DNA from: Mytilus edulis | Lineage: Eukaryota > Mollusca > Bivalvia > Mytilida > Mytilidae | Direction of reading: 5' to 3' | DNA: 64,000 bases | Assembly (NCBI RefSeq): GCF_963676685.1 | Contig: NC_092347.1 | Location: forward strand, 85,252,592 to 85,316,591 | In this document: positions 1 through 11,400 of the stretch, piece by piece | Layout: each line of letters opens with the position of its first letter | How positions within the stretch are numbered: position 1 is the stretch's first letter | Notes under the pieces: generated by a model | What the model saw: the letters and a program-made list of their open reading frames with translations, nothing else | Database searches by the model: none | What the model was told of the DNA's origin: nothing | Made by a program: the position numbers and the translations under genes

Positions 1-109
1 TGATTAATTTCGTGCTTTTTATTCCTAACTAAGAATGATCACAATGTCCATAATCAGAACCGTGTTTACAGGTATCCCTCTTTTTACCCCTTTTCTAATT
101 TTGATATCC

Positions 110-372
110 TAAACAAAAATTAAAAAGATCAAACTTTCAAAAAGCAAAATAATCAAAACTGCACGCTAAGTTTAGTACTTTTAAAGTTTGATCAAATATC
201 TGAACTATCAAATTTAAAATCTATATTTAGGATTTTCAAATTTTAATTATTTGGTAAAAATTTCAAAATTTCAAAACTTTAAAAAAAAAATTGGAAATTT
301 GATATTTAAAACTTTGATCGAAATTTCAAAAATCTAAAATTTAAAAACTTTGAAATTTTGAATTGATAATTA
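110..372. repeat. AT-rich low-complexity tract
   Basis: This stretch is built from overlapping, imperfect runs of the kind AAATTTCAAAA and TTTGAAATTT in both orientations. No gene or transposon terminus is visible. It ends just left of the duplicated target of the neighbouring DNA element. Confidence 0.6.
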
Positions 373-492
373 GTGTTACACGGACCTGTTATACACCAAC
401 AGTCACTGTGCTTAAACGGCTGTGGGTAACAGCCCAAGATGGAGCCGCCTTGCGTCAGTTAGGGACTTCTCTTCAATAGAATAACAATACCA

Positions 493-749
493 TGAGGGGG
501 AGGACAGGGGTAAGGGAGACAGGGAGAAAGGGGGTAGGAGAAAGGAGAGGAAGGCTGGGAGAAAGGAGAAAAAGTTGAAGAAGGGAGAAAAAATAAAATA
601 TCTCTCCTTTTAAAAAATGATCTAATGTTTCAAGAAAAAATATCTCAAAAGGAGATGTTTTATTCTTATGGGAGAAAGGAGAACGGGGGTAGGAGAAAGG
701 AGAAGAGGGGTGGGAGAAGGTAGAAGGTTACCCCCTGTCCTCCCCCTCA
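493..749. mobile_element. GA-rich foldback MITE
   Basis: This 257-bp element has inverted ends: TGAGGGGGAGGACAGGGG at 493 and its complement CCCCTGTCCTCCCCCTCA ending at 749. The 5-bp sequence TACCA flanks both sides (488-492 and 750-754). The interior is purine-rich on the left (GGGAGAAAGGAGAA repeats), has an AT-rich centre, and returns to GGGAGAAAGGAG on the right. It lies inside the 404-2672 element and is therefore younger. No coding potential. Confidence 0.75.
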
Positions 750-766
750 TACCATGGATGCAGCAA

Positions 767-925
767 CAGTGGCGGATCCAGCCATTTTAAAAAGGGGGGG
801 TTCCCAACCCAGAGTAAAGGGGGGGGGGGGGTTCCAACTATATGCTCCCATTCAAATGCATTGATCGGCCAAAAAAAATGGGGGTTCCAACTCCCGGAAC
901 CCCCCCCCCCCTGGATCCGCCACTG
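767..925. mobile_element. MITE of the CAGTGGCGGATCC family, copy 1
   Basis: The termini are CAGTGGCGGATCCAG and CTGGATCCGCCACTG, flanked by the 5-bp duplication AGCAA (762-766 and 926-930). The interior has G-runs on the left and C-runs on the right, so the element can fold back. Apart from G/C-run length it is almost identical by eye to 38983-39134, and it shares its ends with 32760-32895. It inserted into the 404-2672 element 12 bp beyond the right-hand duplication of the GA-rich MITE. Confidence 0.85.
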
Positions 926-1467
926 AGCAATTAAACCACTGAATTAAAAAGTTGTATTAATCATTTAGGGAAACCACTAAACTTAACAGGTGATTAAATT
1001 CTACAAAATAAACGACCACAGCACGATTTGAAAAAACGCTTAGGCTGTCCGTAACTTAAAAACAACTTGTCCGTAACTTTTTTCCTTATACCAATAGCAA
1101 TGTCCGTAACTTTCAAAGAATCGACATACGTAGATGTAATGTTTTACCATGTTATGATAGAGATTGCATCGAATACATAATCAGAAATGACGTAGATATA
1201 ATTCATTTGAATTAGAATGAAGGACAATATTGGGAATAATATATCTGTTAAACTCGGGTCTGATTTTTATAACGTCGGGATATCCAAATCGCCCAGTTCG
1301 GAGGGTGGTTTCCTACCATTGCAGATAATCTGTTGAAACATCATTGTTGATTTTTATTTTTGAACAAGTAGACTACACAAGTATTTTTTACACATGCATG
1401 TAGCATGTATGCACTAACTGAATTCTGCCACTAATGACAAGAGTAGATCATGCGTAAATCCGGCATT

Positions 1468-1536
1468 ATTTTTTTTGTTTTTGTTTTTGTTTTTATGTTT
1501 TGTTTTTTTGGGGGGGGGGGGGGGGGGGGGAGGGGG
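1468..1536. repeat. T-rich tract followed by a 21-base G run
   Basis: T-rich sequence (TTTTTGTTTTTG units) runs directly into 21 consecutive G residues at 1510-1530, then AGGGGGACCC. Such a G run could form a G-quadruplex. Exact length in the assembly is uncertain because homopolymers this long are error-prone. Confidence 0.7.
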
Positions 1537-2794
1537 ACCCAAATTGCCCAATCACATGACAATTATCAAAGGTTCAGCCAAAAACAATTATATTCAAAAG
1601 ACAATAATTTCCATTGATTTAAAAAAAAATCACTTAATTATAAGTCCAATGACATTTAATACGATTCGATTAGAATTTATAGTGGCCTGTTGCATTCGAT
1701 TCTCGAACTTTATAGATTCGCAGTAAATGAGAACACTTGAAGAAAGGATATTTTGTAAAAAAGTATAAAACCTAGTTTTACAGCTAGCTGCATATTTCAC
1801 TTGTATGCAAGTTGCATTAAATTTCATTAAATTGAACTAAACTTAAAGACACAATAGTTAAAATTCAGTGACATAAAAGGAATAGAGCAATCGACATAGT
1901 GTAACAATTAGAAATAGTATATGAAAATATAAATAACTAAGACAACAGGGTAATTTAATAGTTTAACAATCCCTGATAACATACAAAGAGAAATAAAATA
2001 AAACATAATAGGAAACGTATTAAAAAAAAACATAACACTATAACTTACTGGTGGGATGTATAAATACCAAGCCGCGTCAAAGGGTATTCATCAAAATACA
2101 CATAAAAAGAAACAGAGGTGAAAATAAACCGCAAACAGATAATTAAACTAAATTTTTTTAAAGAGTATGACAAAGCCATGGTGCGAATCGAAAACGTCGA
2201 TAAGACGCATATCAGTAAGTTAATAAAAGTTGAAACCATAACCAGGGTCAAGTACCAAAAACCCCACATAAAACCTCTGTGGTGTAAGTATTATGCCTTA
2301 ATAAAATCACATTTGGTGGTGAATGATAGTATAAACGGACGTGAAGGTTACAAATATGATGTTAATTGTCTTCTAATTGTTGTAAAAATAATTCTTAAAA
2401 TTTTAAATCAAAAGTTACCCACATCTGAAAATAAAGTTACGGACAGTCTGCTTAGTTTCGATCAAAAAGTTACGGACGTCTCATGCATTTTTTAAAGTTG
2501 GCCTTGCGCTTTAGTGAACTCTATATTAACAAATTTATGGTAATTGTTAGTTATTTCTTTATTCAATAATCCTATAAATATTTACATTCTGCATGAAAAA
2601 CGTCGCAAAAGGTACATTTTATATGAATTAAATATCAACGAGTTTAGAGTCCGCCATCGTTTAAGCACAGTGAACAGTCGAAACAGAGAAAAAAATGTAT
2701 ACACCCACCGAACACAAGGCTGAACGGTCCGATCGTGTAACATTTATCAATTCAAAATTTAAAAAATAAAAAAAATAAAATCCTATACTAGTTG

Positions 2795-3068
2795 ATTTAA
2801 TGAATGGGTTATAAAACAGGTACCATGCTCAGATTAAAAAATGTTTATTTTTACGGGGCGCATCATTTTAATCTTTCAGTCTGTATTAAGTTATATGAAT
2901 TCATCATTTACAAAATGTTTTTGTTGACCATTATGAAATGTTTATTCCCAAATGTTTGTAGACATGCTCCCGTTGTCCTATACTTCCAATTGTTTAGACA
3001 AGTCATTGGTCATATATGTACTGCATTGTTTTCCTATTTGCACAAAATTTTCCATAAAATTAAATATT
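2795..3068 (+). repeat. Diverged partial copy of the interior of the 19848-20931 element
   Basis: Read on the plus strand, this segment aligns by eye with the reverse complement of about 20000-20280. Shared landmarks in order are an A-rich stretch ending in GTTTATTTTT, then CATCATTT, GTATTAAG, AATGTTTAT, CAAATGTTT, CAAGTCATTGGTC, TATATGTACTGCATTGTTTT and TTGCACAAAATTT. It begins where the AATCTATGGCA motif array of the other element would stop. The 89-codon ORF spanning it (2804-3073) is therefore repeat-derived and has no counterpart I recognise. Confidence 0.7.
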
Positions 3069-3069
3069 A

Positions 3070-3860
3070 TTAAATATAAGAGGAGAACAACAACACAACA
3101 TTAAAATGTAACACACACAGAAACAAACTAAGCATTAGACAAAATCCGAAGAGAATAACATATATAACATCATAACTAAATACATGAATTTGGGATAGAA
3201 AAGTACTGTCCCACGTCTTATAGTAATGTGAATTCACACTCAAATATAAGAGAAAACAAACGACACAAAATAAACACAATGTTAAAATGTAACACACACA
3301 GAAACGAACTATAATATAACAATGGCCATATTCCTGACTTGGTACAGGACATTAAAAAAAAGAAAGAAAAAAATGGTGGTTTGAACCTGGTTTTGTGGCA
3401 TGCCAAACCTCCCACTTTAATGGCAATTTTAACTATAACATTAAAATGACAACACAACATAACAGGACTACAATACAAATAAATATAACATTGTAAAAAA
3501 ACTGCTACAGATTTGGAGAAAACAAATAGCCTTCTTCAGTGTCAAAATTATTGATAATTTATAATTATTTATTATAACAATATTACAATTATTTATTATA
3601 AGAATAAAAAAAAAACTAACAACGTAATAGCAAAAAAAGAAATAGGAAAACAGATAACAGTAGTATACAAGACACAACAGAAAACTAAAGACGATTTGAA
3701 GCAACACGAACCCCACCAAAATCTGGGGGTGATCTCAGGTGCTCTGGAAGGATAAGCAGATCCTGCTCCACATGTGGCACTCTTCATGTTGCTTATATCA
3801 TTACAAACCCGGTAAATAGTCTTATTCGGTAGGTCAGTAACGGTCAACCAACTCGTAATG
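3070..3860. repeat. Degraded dispersed repeats, no gene
   Basis: The segment AAAATGTAACACACACAGAAA occurs twice (about 3103 and 3283), each after ATATAAGAG. The part at 3320-3480 (CCTGACTTGG.ACAGG, then a GGTTTGAACCTGG-like block) resembles 18530-18600 (CCTGACTTGGGACAGGCG, then GCGGGGTTAAACATG). That second region lies 3' of a broken reverse transcriptase, so this may be a decayed retroelement tail. Several ORFs under 90 codons cross it without recognisable products. Confidence 0.5.
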
Positions 3861-3919
3861 GCGTCTGTAAAATTTACGAAGGGATGATTTATTTTAATGT
3901 TCTCTATGGAACATTACTG

Positions 3920-6403
3920 CTAACATAACATGGTACAAACCAGGTAGCCCAAACCAACCAAAAATACACTGATGACTACATGAAACATGGTTCAAAACAG
4001 TAAGTCACAACCAACCAACCAATAATAAACCACTGCCTACATGCAACATGGTAAAAAATAGTAAGTCACAACTAACCAACCAATAATACACCACTGCCTA
4101 CAACATGGTAAAACATCAAATCACAACCAACCAACTGTAAAATGGTAAAAACAGTAAGTAACAACCAACCAATCAATAATACACCACTGCTTACATGTAA
4201 TATGGTACAAACTACTAAGTCACAACCAACAAAAAAATAACAACACTGCCTTCATGTATCTTGGTAGAAAACAGTAAGACACAATTAACGAAAAATACAC
4301 CGCTGTCTACATGTAACATGGTGCAAAGCACCCATTCACAATTAACCAATAATACATTGCTGTCTACATGTAACATGGTTCAAAACAGTAGGTCACAACC
4401 AACCAATAATATACCACTGCCAATAAAACAAAACTACCTAAATGTAACATGGAAAAAAACAGTTAGTCACAATCAACAAACCAGGGAGTCACAACCAACC
4501 AATAATACACCACTGCCTACATGTAACATGGTACAAAACAGTAAGTCACAACCAACCAAAAATACACCATTGTCTAAAATTTACATGGTACAAAACAGTA
4601 AGTCACAACCAACCAATAATATAACACTGTCTACATGTAACGTTGAACAAAAAAACAGTCATAACCAACCCATAATACAAAACTGCCTACATGTTACAGG
4701 ATACAAAACAGTAAATCTCAACCAACCAACCAATAATACATCATGGTCTACATGTAACAGGGTACAAAGCAGTAAGCCCCAACAAACCAATAATACACCA
4801 CTGTCTACATGTAACATGGTAAAAAAGAGTTAGCAACAACCAACCAATAATACACAACTGCCTACATGTAGCATAGTACAAAACAGTAATTCACAACCAG
4901 CAAACTTATACACCACTGTCTACATGTAAAATGGAACAAAACAATCAGTCACAACCAACCAACTTATACACCACTATCTAAATGTAGCATGGAACAAAAC
5001 AGTAGGTCACAATCAACCAACGTATACACCACTGCCTACATGTAACATGGAACAAAACAGTAAGTCACAACCAACTAATAATATACCACCGTCTACATGT
5101 AACATGGTACAAAACAAAAAGTCACAACCAATCAATAATACACCCCTGCCTACATGTTACAAAATAGTGAGTCACAACCAACCAGTAATACACCAATGCC
5201 TACATGTAACATGGTACAAAACAAAAAGTCACAACCAATCAATAATACACCCCTGCCTACATGTTACAAAACAGTGAGTCACAACCAACCAATAATACAC
5301 CCCTGTCTACATGTTACAAAATAGTGAGTCACAACCAACCAATAATACACCCCTGTCTACATGTAACATGGTACAAAACAAAAAGTCACAACCAATCAAT
5401 AATACACCCCTGCCTACATGTTACAAAACAGTAAGTCTCAACCAACCAATAATGCAACACTGTCTACATGTAACATGGTACAAAACAGTGAGTCACAACC
5501 AATCAATAATACACCCCTGTCTACATGTTACAAAATAGTGAGTCACAACCAACCACCAATACACCACTGTCTACATGTTACAAAACAGTAAGTCTCAACC
5601 AACCAATAATGCAACACTGTCTACATGTAACATGGTACAAAACAGTGAGTCACAACCAATCAATAATACACTACTGTCTACATGTAACATGATACATAAC
5701 AGTAAGTCACAACCAACCAACAATACACCACTGTCTACATGTAACATGGTACAAAACAGTGAGTCACAACCAATCAATAATACACTACTGTCTACATGTA
5801 ACATGATACATAACAGTAAGTCACAACCAACCAACAATACACCACTGTCTACATGTAACATGGTACAAAACAGTGAGTCACAACCAATCAATAATACACT
5901 ACTGTCTACATGTAACATGATACATAACAGTAAGTCACAACCAACCAACAATACACCACTGTCTACATGTAACATGGTACAAAACAGTGAGTCACAACCA
6001 ATCAATAATACACTACTGTCTACATGTAACATGATACATAACAGTAAGTCACAACCAACCAACAATACACCACTGTCTACATGTAACATGGTACAAAACA
6101 GTGAGTCACAACCAATCAATAATACACTACTGTCTACATGTAACATGATACATAACAGTAAGTCACAACCAACCAACAATACACCACTGTCTACATGTAA
6201 CATGGTACAAAACAGTGAGTCACAACCAATCAATAATACACTACTGTCTACATGTAACATGATACATAACAGTAAGTCACAACCAACCAACAATACACCA
6301 CTGTCTACATGTAACATGATACATAACAGTAAGTCACAACCAATCAATAATACACTACTGTCTACATGTAACATGATCCAAAACAGTAAGTCACAACTTA
6401 CTT
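3920..6403. repeat. 57-bp satellite with 114-bp higher-order unit
   Basis: About 2.5 kb of head-to-tail monomers of about 57 bp, each containing ACATGGTACAAAACAGT, CACAACCAACCAATAATACA and CTGTCTACATGTA. The left part (3920-5570) is heterogeneous, with indels that break the frame. The right part is homogenised: six consecutive 114-bp dimers run from 5632 to about 6315, alternating a GGTACAAAACAGTGAG monomer with a GATACATAACAGTAAG monomer. Because 57 is a multiple of 3, long ORFs stay open on both strands (276 codons plus, 259 codons minus). I read these as by-products of repeat length, not genes. Confidence 0.9.
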
Positions 6404-6892
6404 AATTGAAAGTGTCTAGCAAATTCTTCCTGTCAGCAGCAATACTAGAATTGTTAATTGTATAGTTTTTGGCAGATGCAATCTTTAAATTTCTATTAGA
6501 TACATACATAGTGTAAAAATCTTGTGTTGACCTGAAATTTCTTACATCTACATCATTTGACCTCTTGACCTCTGGTGGATGGTTGTCTTATTGACAATCA
6601 TACAACATCTCCTTATTTTTATGTGCATAACATTACTGGTAATCATGTCCTTATTATGAAAATATTAATACACTTAAGTTTGAATTAATTTTGGCTGATA
6701 TGTAATAAGGGAGATAAGTGCTGTTTTCATCAATGATCATCATTTGTATTACTTGCTATATAACTGATTTCTCATAGCATGGTGCAAAATAGTAAACAAC
6801 AACTACCATGGATTACACAAAGAGAATGGTGCAAAACAGTAAAAAAAAAACAATAATATACTTCTACATTGTAAATACAAGTAACATGATGT
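6404..6892. repeat. Satellite flank with stray degenerate monomers
   Basis: No gene. Between 6775 and 6892 there are decayed satellite pieces (GCATGGTGCAAAATAGTAAAC, GAATGGTGCAAAACAGTAAA, CAAGTAACATGATGTA). They show the array once extended further right or seeded locally. The last piece is the target of the 113-bp hairpin MITE. Confidence 0.5.
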
Positions 6893-7005
6893 ATAGCTGC
6901 GAAAACGTAGCTCTATTGTCCTTTTTTTTTTTTTTGCCATAGAGCTATGGTCCGCAAATATCAAAAATCATCAAAAGGACCTTAAGAGCTACGTTTTCGC
7001 AGCTA
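6893..7005. mobile_element. 113-bp hairpin MITE with 9-bp target duplication
   Basis: The ends are perfect inverted repeats for at least 20 bp: TAGCTGCGAAAACGTAGCTC at 6893 and its complement ending at 7005. CATGATGTA is present directly on both sides (6884-6892 and 7006-7014). GTCC and GGAC inside extend the stem after a few mismatches. A 9-bp duplication is typical of Mutator-like elements, but TIR and length alone do not fix the superfamily. The target is a stray satellite monomer. Confidence 0.85.
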
Positions 7006-7014
7006 CATGATGTA

Positions 7015-8471
7015 AAGAAAGAAAATAGATTAACAATATTTTTTTCAAAGATTTTAATAAAAAATGTAAATAACTACTTTAATAATAACAATGTAAAATC
7101 TGTATAAAGATAATAAAGCAGTGTTTTGCAGTGAATAAATATTATGTGTATTTAACACACAAGTTGCATGTGTAATGTTTCAAACTTTAAAAAAATGGAA
7201 GCTGAATTTTGACACTTTTCTGCATGAAACATTCCTGAGAGATAATGTTTAAAGTTTGAAAAAAACAACAGCACAATAAAAGGATCAGTTCTTTCAAAAA
7301 TGTTGACTATTAAGGAAAAGACTTTAACCGGATATAATTTGTAAGATTATGATCTGTATAAAAATTCATCAAATCAGATTTTAATATAAAATCTCAGAAT
7401 TGCACTTAAAAGATTTGACAGGGGAAATAATAGCATAGTAAACATAAAAAATTAATAAATAAAAAGCATGTGCATGAAATAAATGTATATACCTGACAAA
7501 TATAATTGTCAAGTACTCAAAGATATATAGGTGCTCAATATACAACTACTTTAAAACAAGAAAGCTCTATAATGAGTTTAAAATATCACAGATTTGGCAA
7601 GACATCTATCACAGAATATAATATCACATTTAAACAACCTAAATGTCATGAACGAATTTAATTTTTAGGTATATGTTTTTCAGCCAGTTGAAGATTTATA
7701 TTTAAAGATCATATTGTTATTTGTTATGTTATAAATGACATAAAATCAAACATTTTAGGATCTTCTGCAAAGAAACAGATTCAACAAGTAAACGAAGTAT
7801 AATTATGGTCTTTTCAATTGTTTATATTATACTAAATAATATAGTTCAACTTATGGGTTGATAATCATTCTGTCTGGAAAAAATACAGATACTTAGAATT
7901 GTATAAACACAGAACCAAAAAAATAACAAGATTAGAGTTAACATTTGAAATAAAATAATAACATTAGATCAGATCCTTACATTCATGAACAATATAAAGA
8001 TTACATAGACAATTTTCACCGACATTTTCTCAATTTTCTATAAACGATACAATACTTCAAGAGAAATAGTCAATATTTTATCTATAAACGATATAATACG
8101 TCAAGAGAAATAGTTAATATTTTATCAGCTTATGTTCACCTAGTTACCACTCAGGACCAATAGTTTTGTATTGTTCTGCAGACATCACAGACAAATCACT
8201 TTGTAGAAATCATTTTTTTCTATTGTGTTTCCCTAAGGAATAAATGATTTTAGTTCTTAAAATCATTATTTTTTTATAAGGATAACATTGAAAATTGTTA
8301 CACTCCTTACTTTCTGTCTTCCCTCTCATTAAAAAGGAATTAATACTATTAGCAAGGTTTTGGTTTTAAACTTATATTATTTCCATAAATTTGTTCATTT
8401 TTGAGATTCAGCAGTTGCCTTCTACCTGTTACATAGGACAAAAAACAGTTTGCAATTAATCTTAATATAAA
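7015..8471. other. AT-rich intergenic sequence 3' of FAM221B
   Basis: No gene is visible. The only internal structure noted is a two-copy tandem duplication of 44 bp at 8037-8124 (TCTATAAACGAT..CAAGAGAAATAGT). Part of this region may be 3' UTR or terminator of the minus-strand FAM221B gene, but no single polyadenylation site stands out. Confidence 0.5.
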
Positions 8472-11400
8472 TCAATCATAGACAGGTTTAAATCCACTTT
8501 TATTTCCGCCAAAGTTCACTGGTGTATCGTTTCCCATTGGTCTATTGGATTGTGGTATTGACCCTTCACCTTGGGTCAAGGCTAAATATTTAGAATCATC
8601 ATTTTCATCTCCTGTCAGAGCTATATTTCTCAGATCTGGCATTTCAGCAAATGGTATATAGTCAGTTCCTGTAAATATATATAATCATAATTAATAGAAA
8701 GTGATAAAAAAGAACACTTTAGGCTCAGAATGATAAAAAATATGGTGTTTTTCATATTTACAGAATGGAATTCCATTCTATTAAAAAATAAATGGTATTT
8801 ATTTTCTGTAAACTTAGTTATTTCATTGACTTTTTGTTCGTGACTAAGATTTTAGCAGACTGTTACAATGCATTTTTTCAGTTAGTATTAAACTAAAAAA
8901 AATCAGGTTAAACTTAAAAATATTGCAAAAACTCAACCTATTATGGTATATTTCAATACTATTATATGATATCGTTAATGTATTTATTGTGTGTCTTGCA
9001 TGCAAATGTATAGTTATGTTATTATAAATGTATAATTATTATCCTAGTGTAGCAACATACATGTGCCTAAGTTGTAATAAATTGTTGTGTCTTGTCTTGA
9101 AATTTTTCATCTCGTATAAGAGGAGATCAAAGTTTGACACATTCAGTACAATTTATATTTGCATTATTTTTTCTAAATTCAAACATGGCTTAAATGAATT
9201 TCAACTGAAAATTAGTTGGTTTGCAGTTAGTCTCAAAATAGAATACTGACCAACAGGAAGCCCATCTTGTCTTCTGATATCTTCTGTTTCAAAGAAAGTG
9301 TCATGTCTCTCCCAATGGTTATCACAAGCAGCACACAGAAAGTTAGAATCAAAATGGCCACAAGAACATCCTGAAAAAGTAGTGTGCTTAAAATCTTATA
9401 AATATGACTATACTCATACTGCACAGTATAGTTGTTAAGAGGATATCATACTACACTAGAAAACAGACTTACCAGTATAACAATTGTATGGTTCGATAAT
9501 TGCCACAATACAAAAAAATAGAAGTTCAGATGTATGGATGTACCATGAAAGATTTATATATAAAAAATGGAAGATGTGGTATGATTGCGAATGAGACAAC
9601 TCTCCACTAGATAACTAGTGAAACAGAAGTTTGAATCATGAAAGATTTACCCATCTTCTCAACACATGCAGAGTTGTTCTTATCTTTATTAAGGTACATA
9701 AGAAAACCTAAATTACTTTTAGAATGTTAAATCCTCAGTCAGTATTGGAACAAACCTCTAGATCTACATCTTCTCATCCCTGTTGGTTCATGTTCTTCAT
9801 GTGTGTGTTTACAACGACATTTAGCTCTCCATGTACTAGGATCAAAATCTCTTCTACGTTGATGCCAGAATTCGCCTACATCCTCAGGACGTGAAGGAAT
9901 CCAAGCAAAACCTTTACACTTACACCCCCCTTGTCGACATGGTACCTGTACACTCTTTCCTAAAACATTAGAAGTAAAATAAAGAGTAAGAAGGTATGGT
10001 ATACACGTAGGTCGCTGATGGTACAAACACAGGTCACTGTAATAATGTTTTATGCTAATGTAAATATGAACAGTAACAATGAAGTGCAAAAAGATCAAGT
10101 TCACTTTCGGCAAAATATGGCCTTGAATTTAAAGATTATAACTTTGTATGTTACAATGTGATGTAAGAAAAAAAAACCCATTCTTTCATTTTCAGGTTTT
10201 CTTAATTAAATAAATTTCAATATTTGATTATTTGCCATGCTCCAGGAAAATTTCATTTGTATATTCTTCAAATTAACAAATATAAGAAATTATTCACGAA
10301 TAATGATACAGTTGTAGATATTTTGTACATAGATAATACTTTAGCTCAAGTGTTATATAATGCAAAATTAAAAAATAACATGAATTTGATCCTTCTGGTA
10401 ACTTGAGTTTTCTATTTCAACTCTAATTGTAAATACATATTATACATCATACCTGTGTAATTTGCATGTCCATTTAACAGATGACCACAGAAACATTTGG
10501 AATAATCATTTACCCTTTGACAATCATGTTTAAACTCTGGACATCTCCATCCAATATAGATTCCTGAATTAAATCAAATTCAAAATTTTAAGGATTAAAT
10601 GAATAAAACAAATTTTTTTTATTTTTTTTTATTTTTTATTTTTTTATAAAGTTTTTGCAGATCAAGCCACTACCTGCCTGCTTGAATGAAATTACCTATT
10701 TAAGTGACATTACTTAAAAGAACTATAATTCTAAATCAGATTCACCACAATGACCAAAAAAACCAAGAAATAATCCATAAAATAAAATAAGGGAGATAAT
10801 TCTGATTTTACCTGTTTTCTGAGCAGTTAAGGCAGCTTCAACTTCTGGATCAAATAACTTCTTTAGTCTCGGAGCAAAATCTTGATTCATGGCTCTGGCA
10901 AATGATACAACATCATAGTTCTTGGCTGGTTCTATTTTTCTCATGGTATATCCTAGAAACAATCAAGAGTGATTGGTATTTAATAATAAATGTGAATTTG
11001 ATGTAAATATGGTTTGTCATAAGCAAGTTTTCCCCAGAATTAATTAAGTCAATTAGGGGAGATAATTTCATAGTCACAGCTATATTCATAAAAGCCTCAA
11101 TAATGTTTTTTTTAATAATTCTTTGTTACTAGTGGCATCTATTTCTTGAAATTTTTGGGTTGGTTTAATAGACTAACAAAGTATCAAAACAGAAACTTTG
11201 GTATGGATAACGTTGATAAGAAAGCTAGCTCAAATCTTAACAAATGATAAGTGTAAGCATATTTGATTTTAGATTTATTCAATTTAAATACATATACATT
11301 AGTTGGCATGAAAATATTATAAAAGTTGAATCGTCACTAAGACCAAAACGAGGACCCGGAAACAAGTTTCCAGCTTATATCATTCCTTTTCACTTATAAC

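Larger units (their letters stand above)
404..2672. mobile_element. Non-autonomous DNA transposon, 2.27 kb, with nested insertions
   Basis: The left end reads CACTGTGCTTAAACGGC and the right end is its near-exact reverse complement (..CGTTTAAGCACAGTG). The 6-bp sequence AACAGT sits directly outside both ends (398-403 and 2673-2678), as expected for a target-site duplication. Inside, the motif GTCCGTAACTT occurs three times on the left (1047, 1069, 1102) and as its reverse complement AAGTTACGGAC twice on the right (2434, 2467), plus one decayed copy near 2412. Two younger MITEs (493-749 and 767-925) have inserted near the left end. Removing them and one copy of each duplication gives about 1.84 kb and puts the two motif clusters about 200 bp from each end. 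No transposase ORF is recognisable; a 125-codon ORF at 2118-2495 resembles nothing I know. Superfamily is undetermined. Confidence 0.75.

Noticed and set aside
2118-2495. 125-codon ORF in the 404-2672 element as a transposase
   Set aside because: No DDE residues, HTH or known motif could be seen; the element is better treated as non-autonomous.
4261-4833. 190-codon ORF with Thr/Asn/Gln-rich repeats
   Set aside because: It is diverged satellite monomers in one frame, with no start context, domain or splice partners.
3920-6403. CRISPR array
   Set aside because: Units are head-to-tail without unique spacers, there are no cas genes, and the DNA is eukaryotic.
5575-6405. 276-codon plus ORF and 259-codon minus ORF
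   Set aside because: Both lie wholly in the 57/114-bp satellite; the frame stays open only because the period is a multiple of three, and the left half of the array is full of frame breaks.
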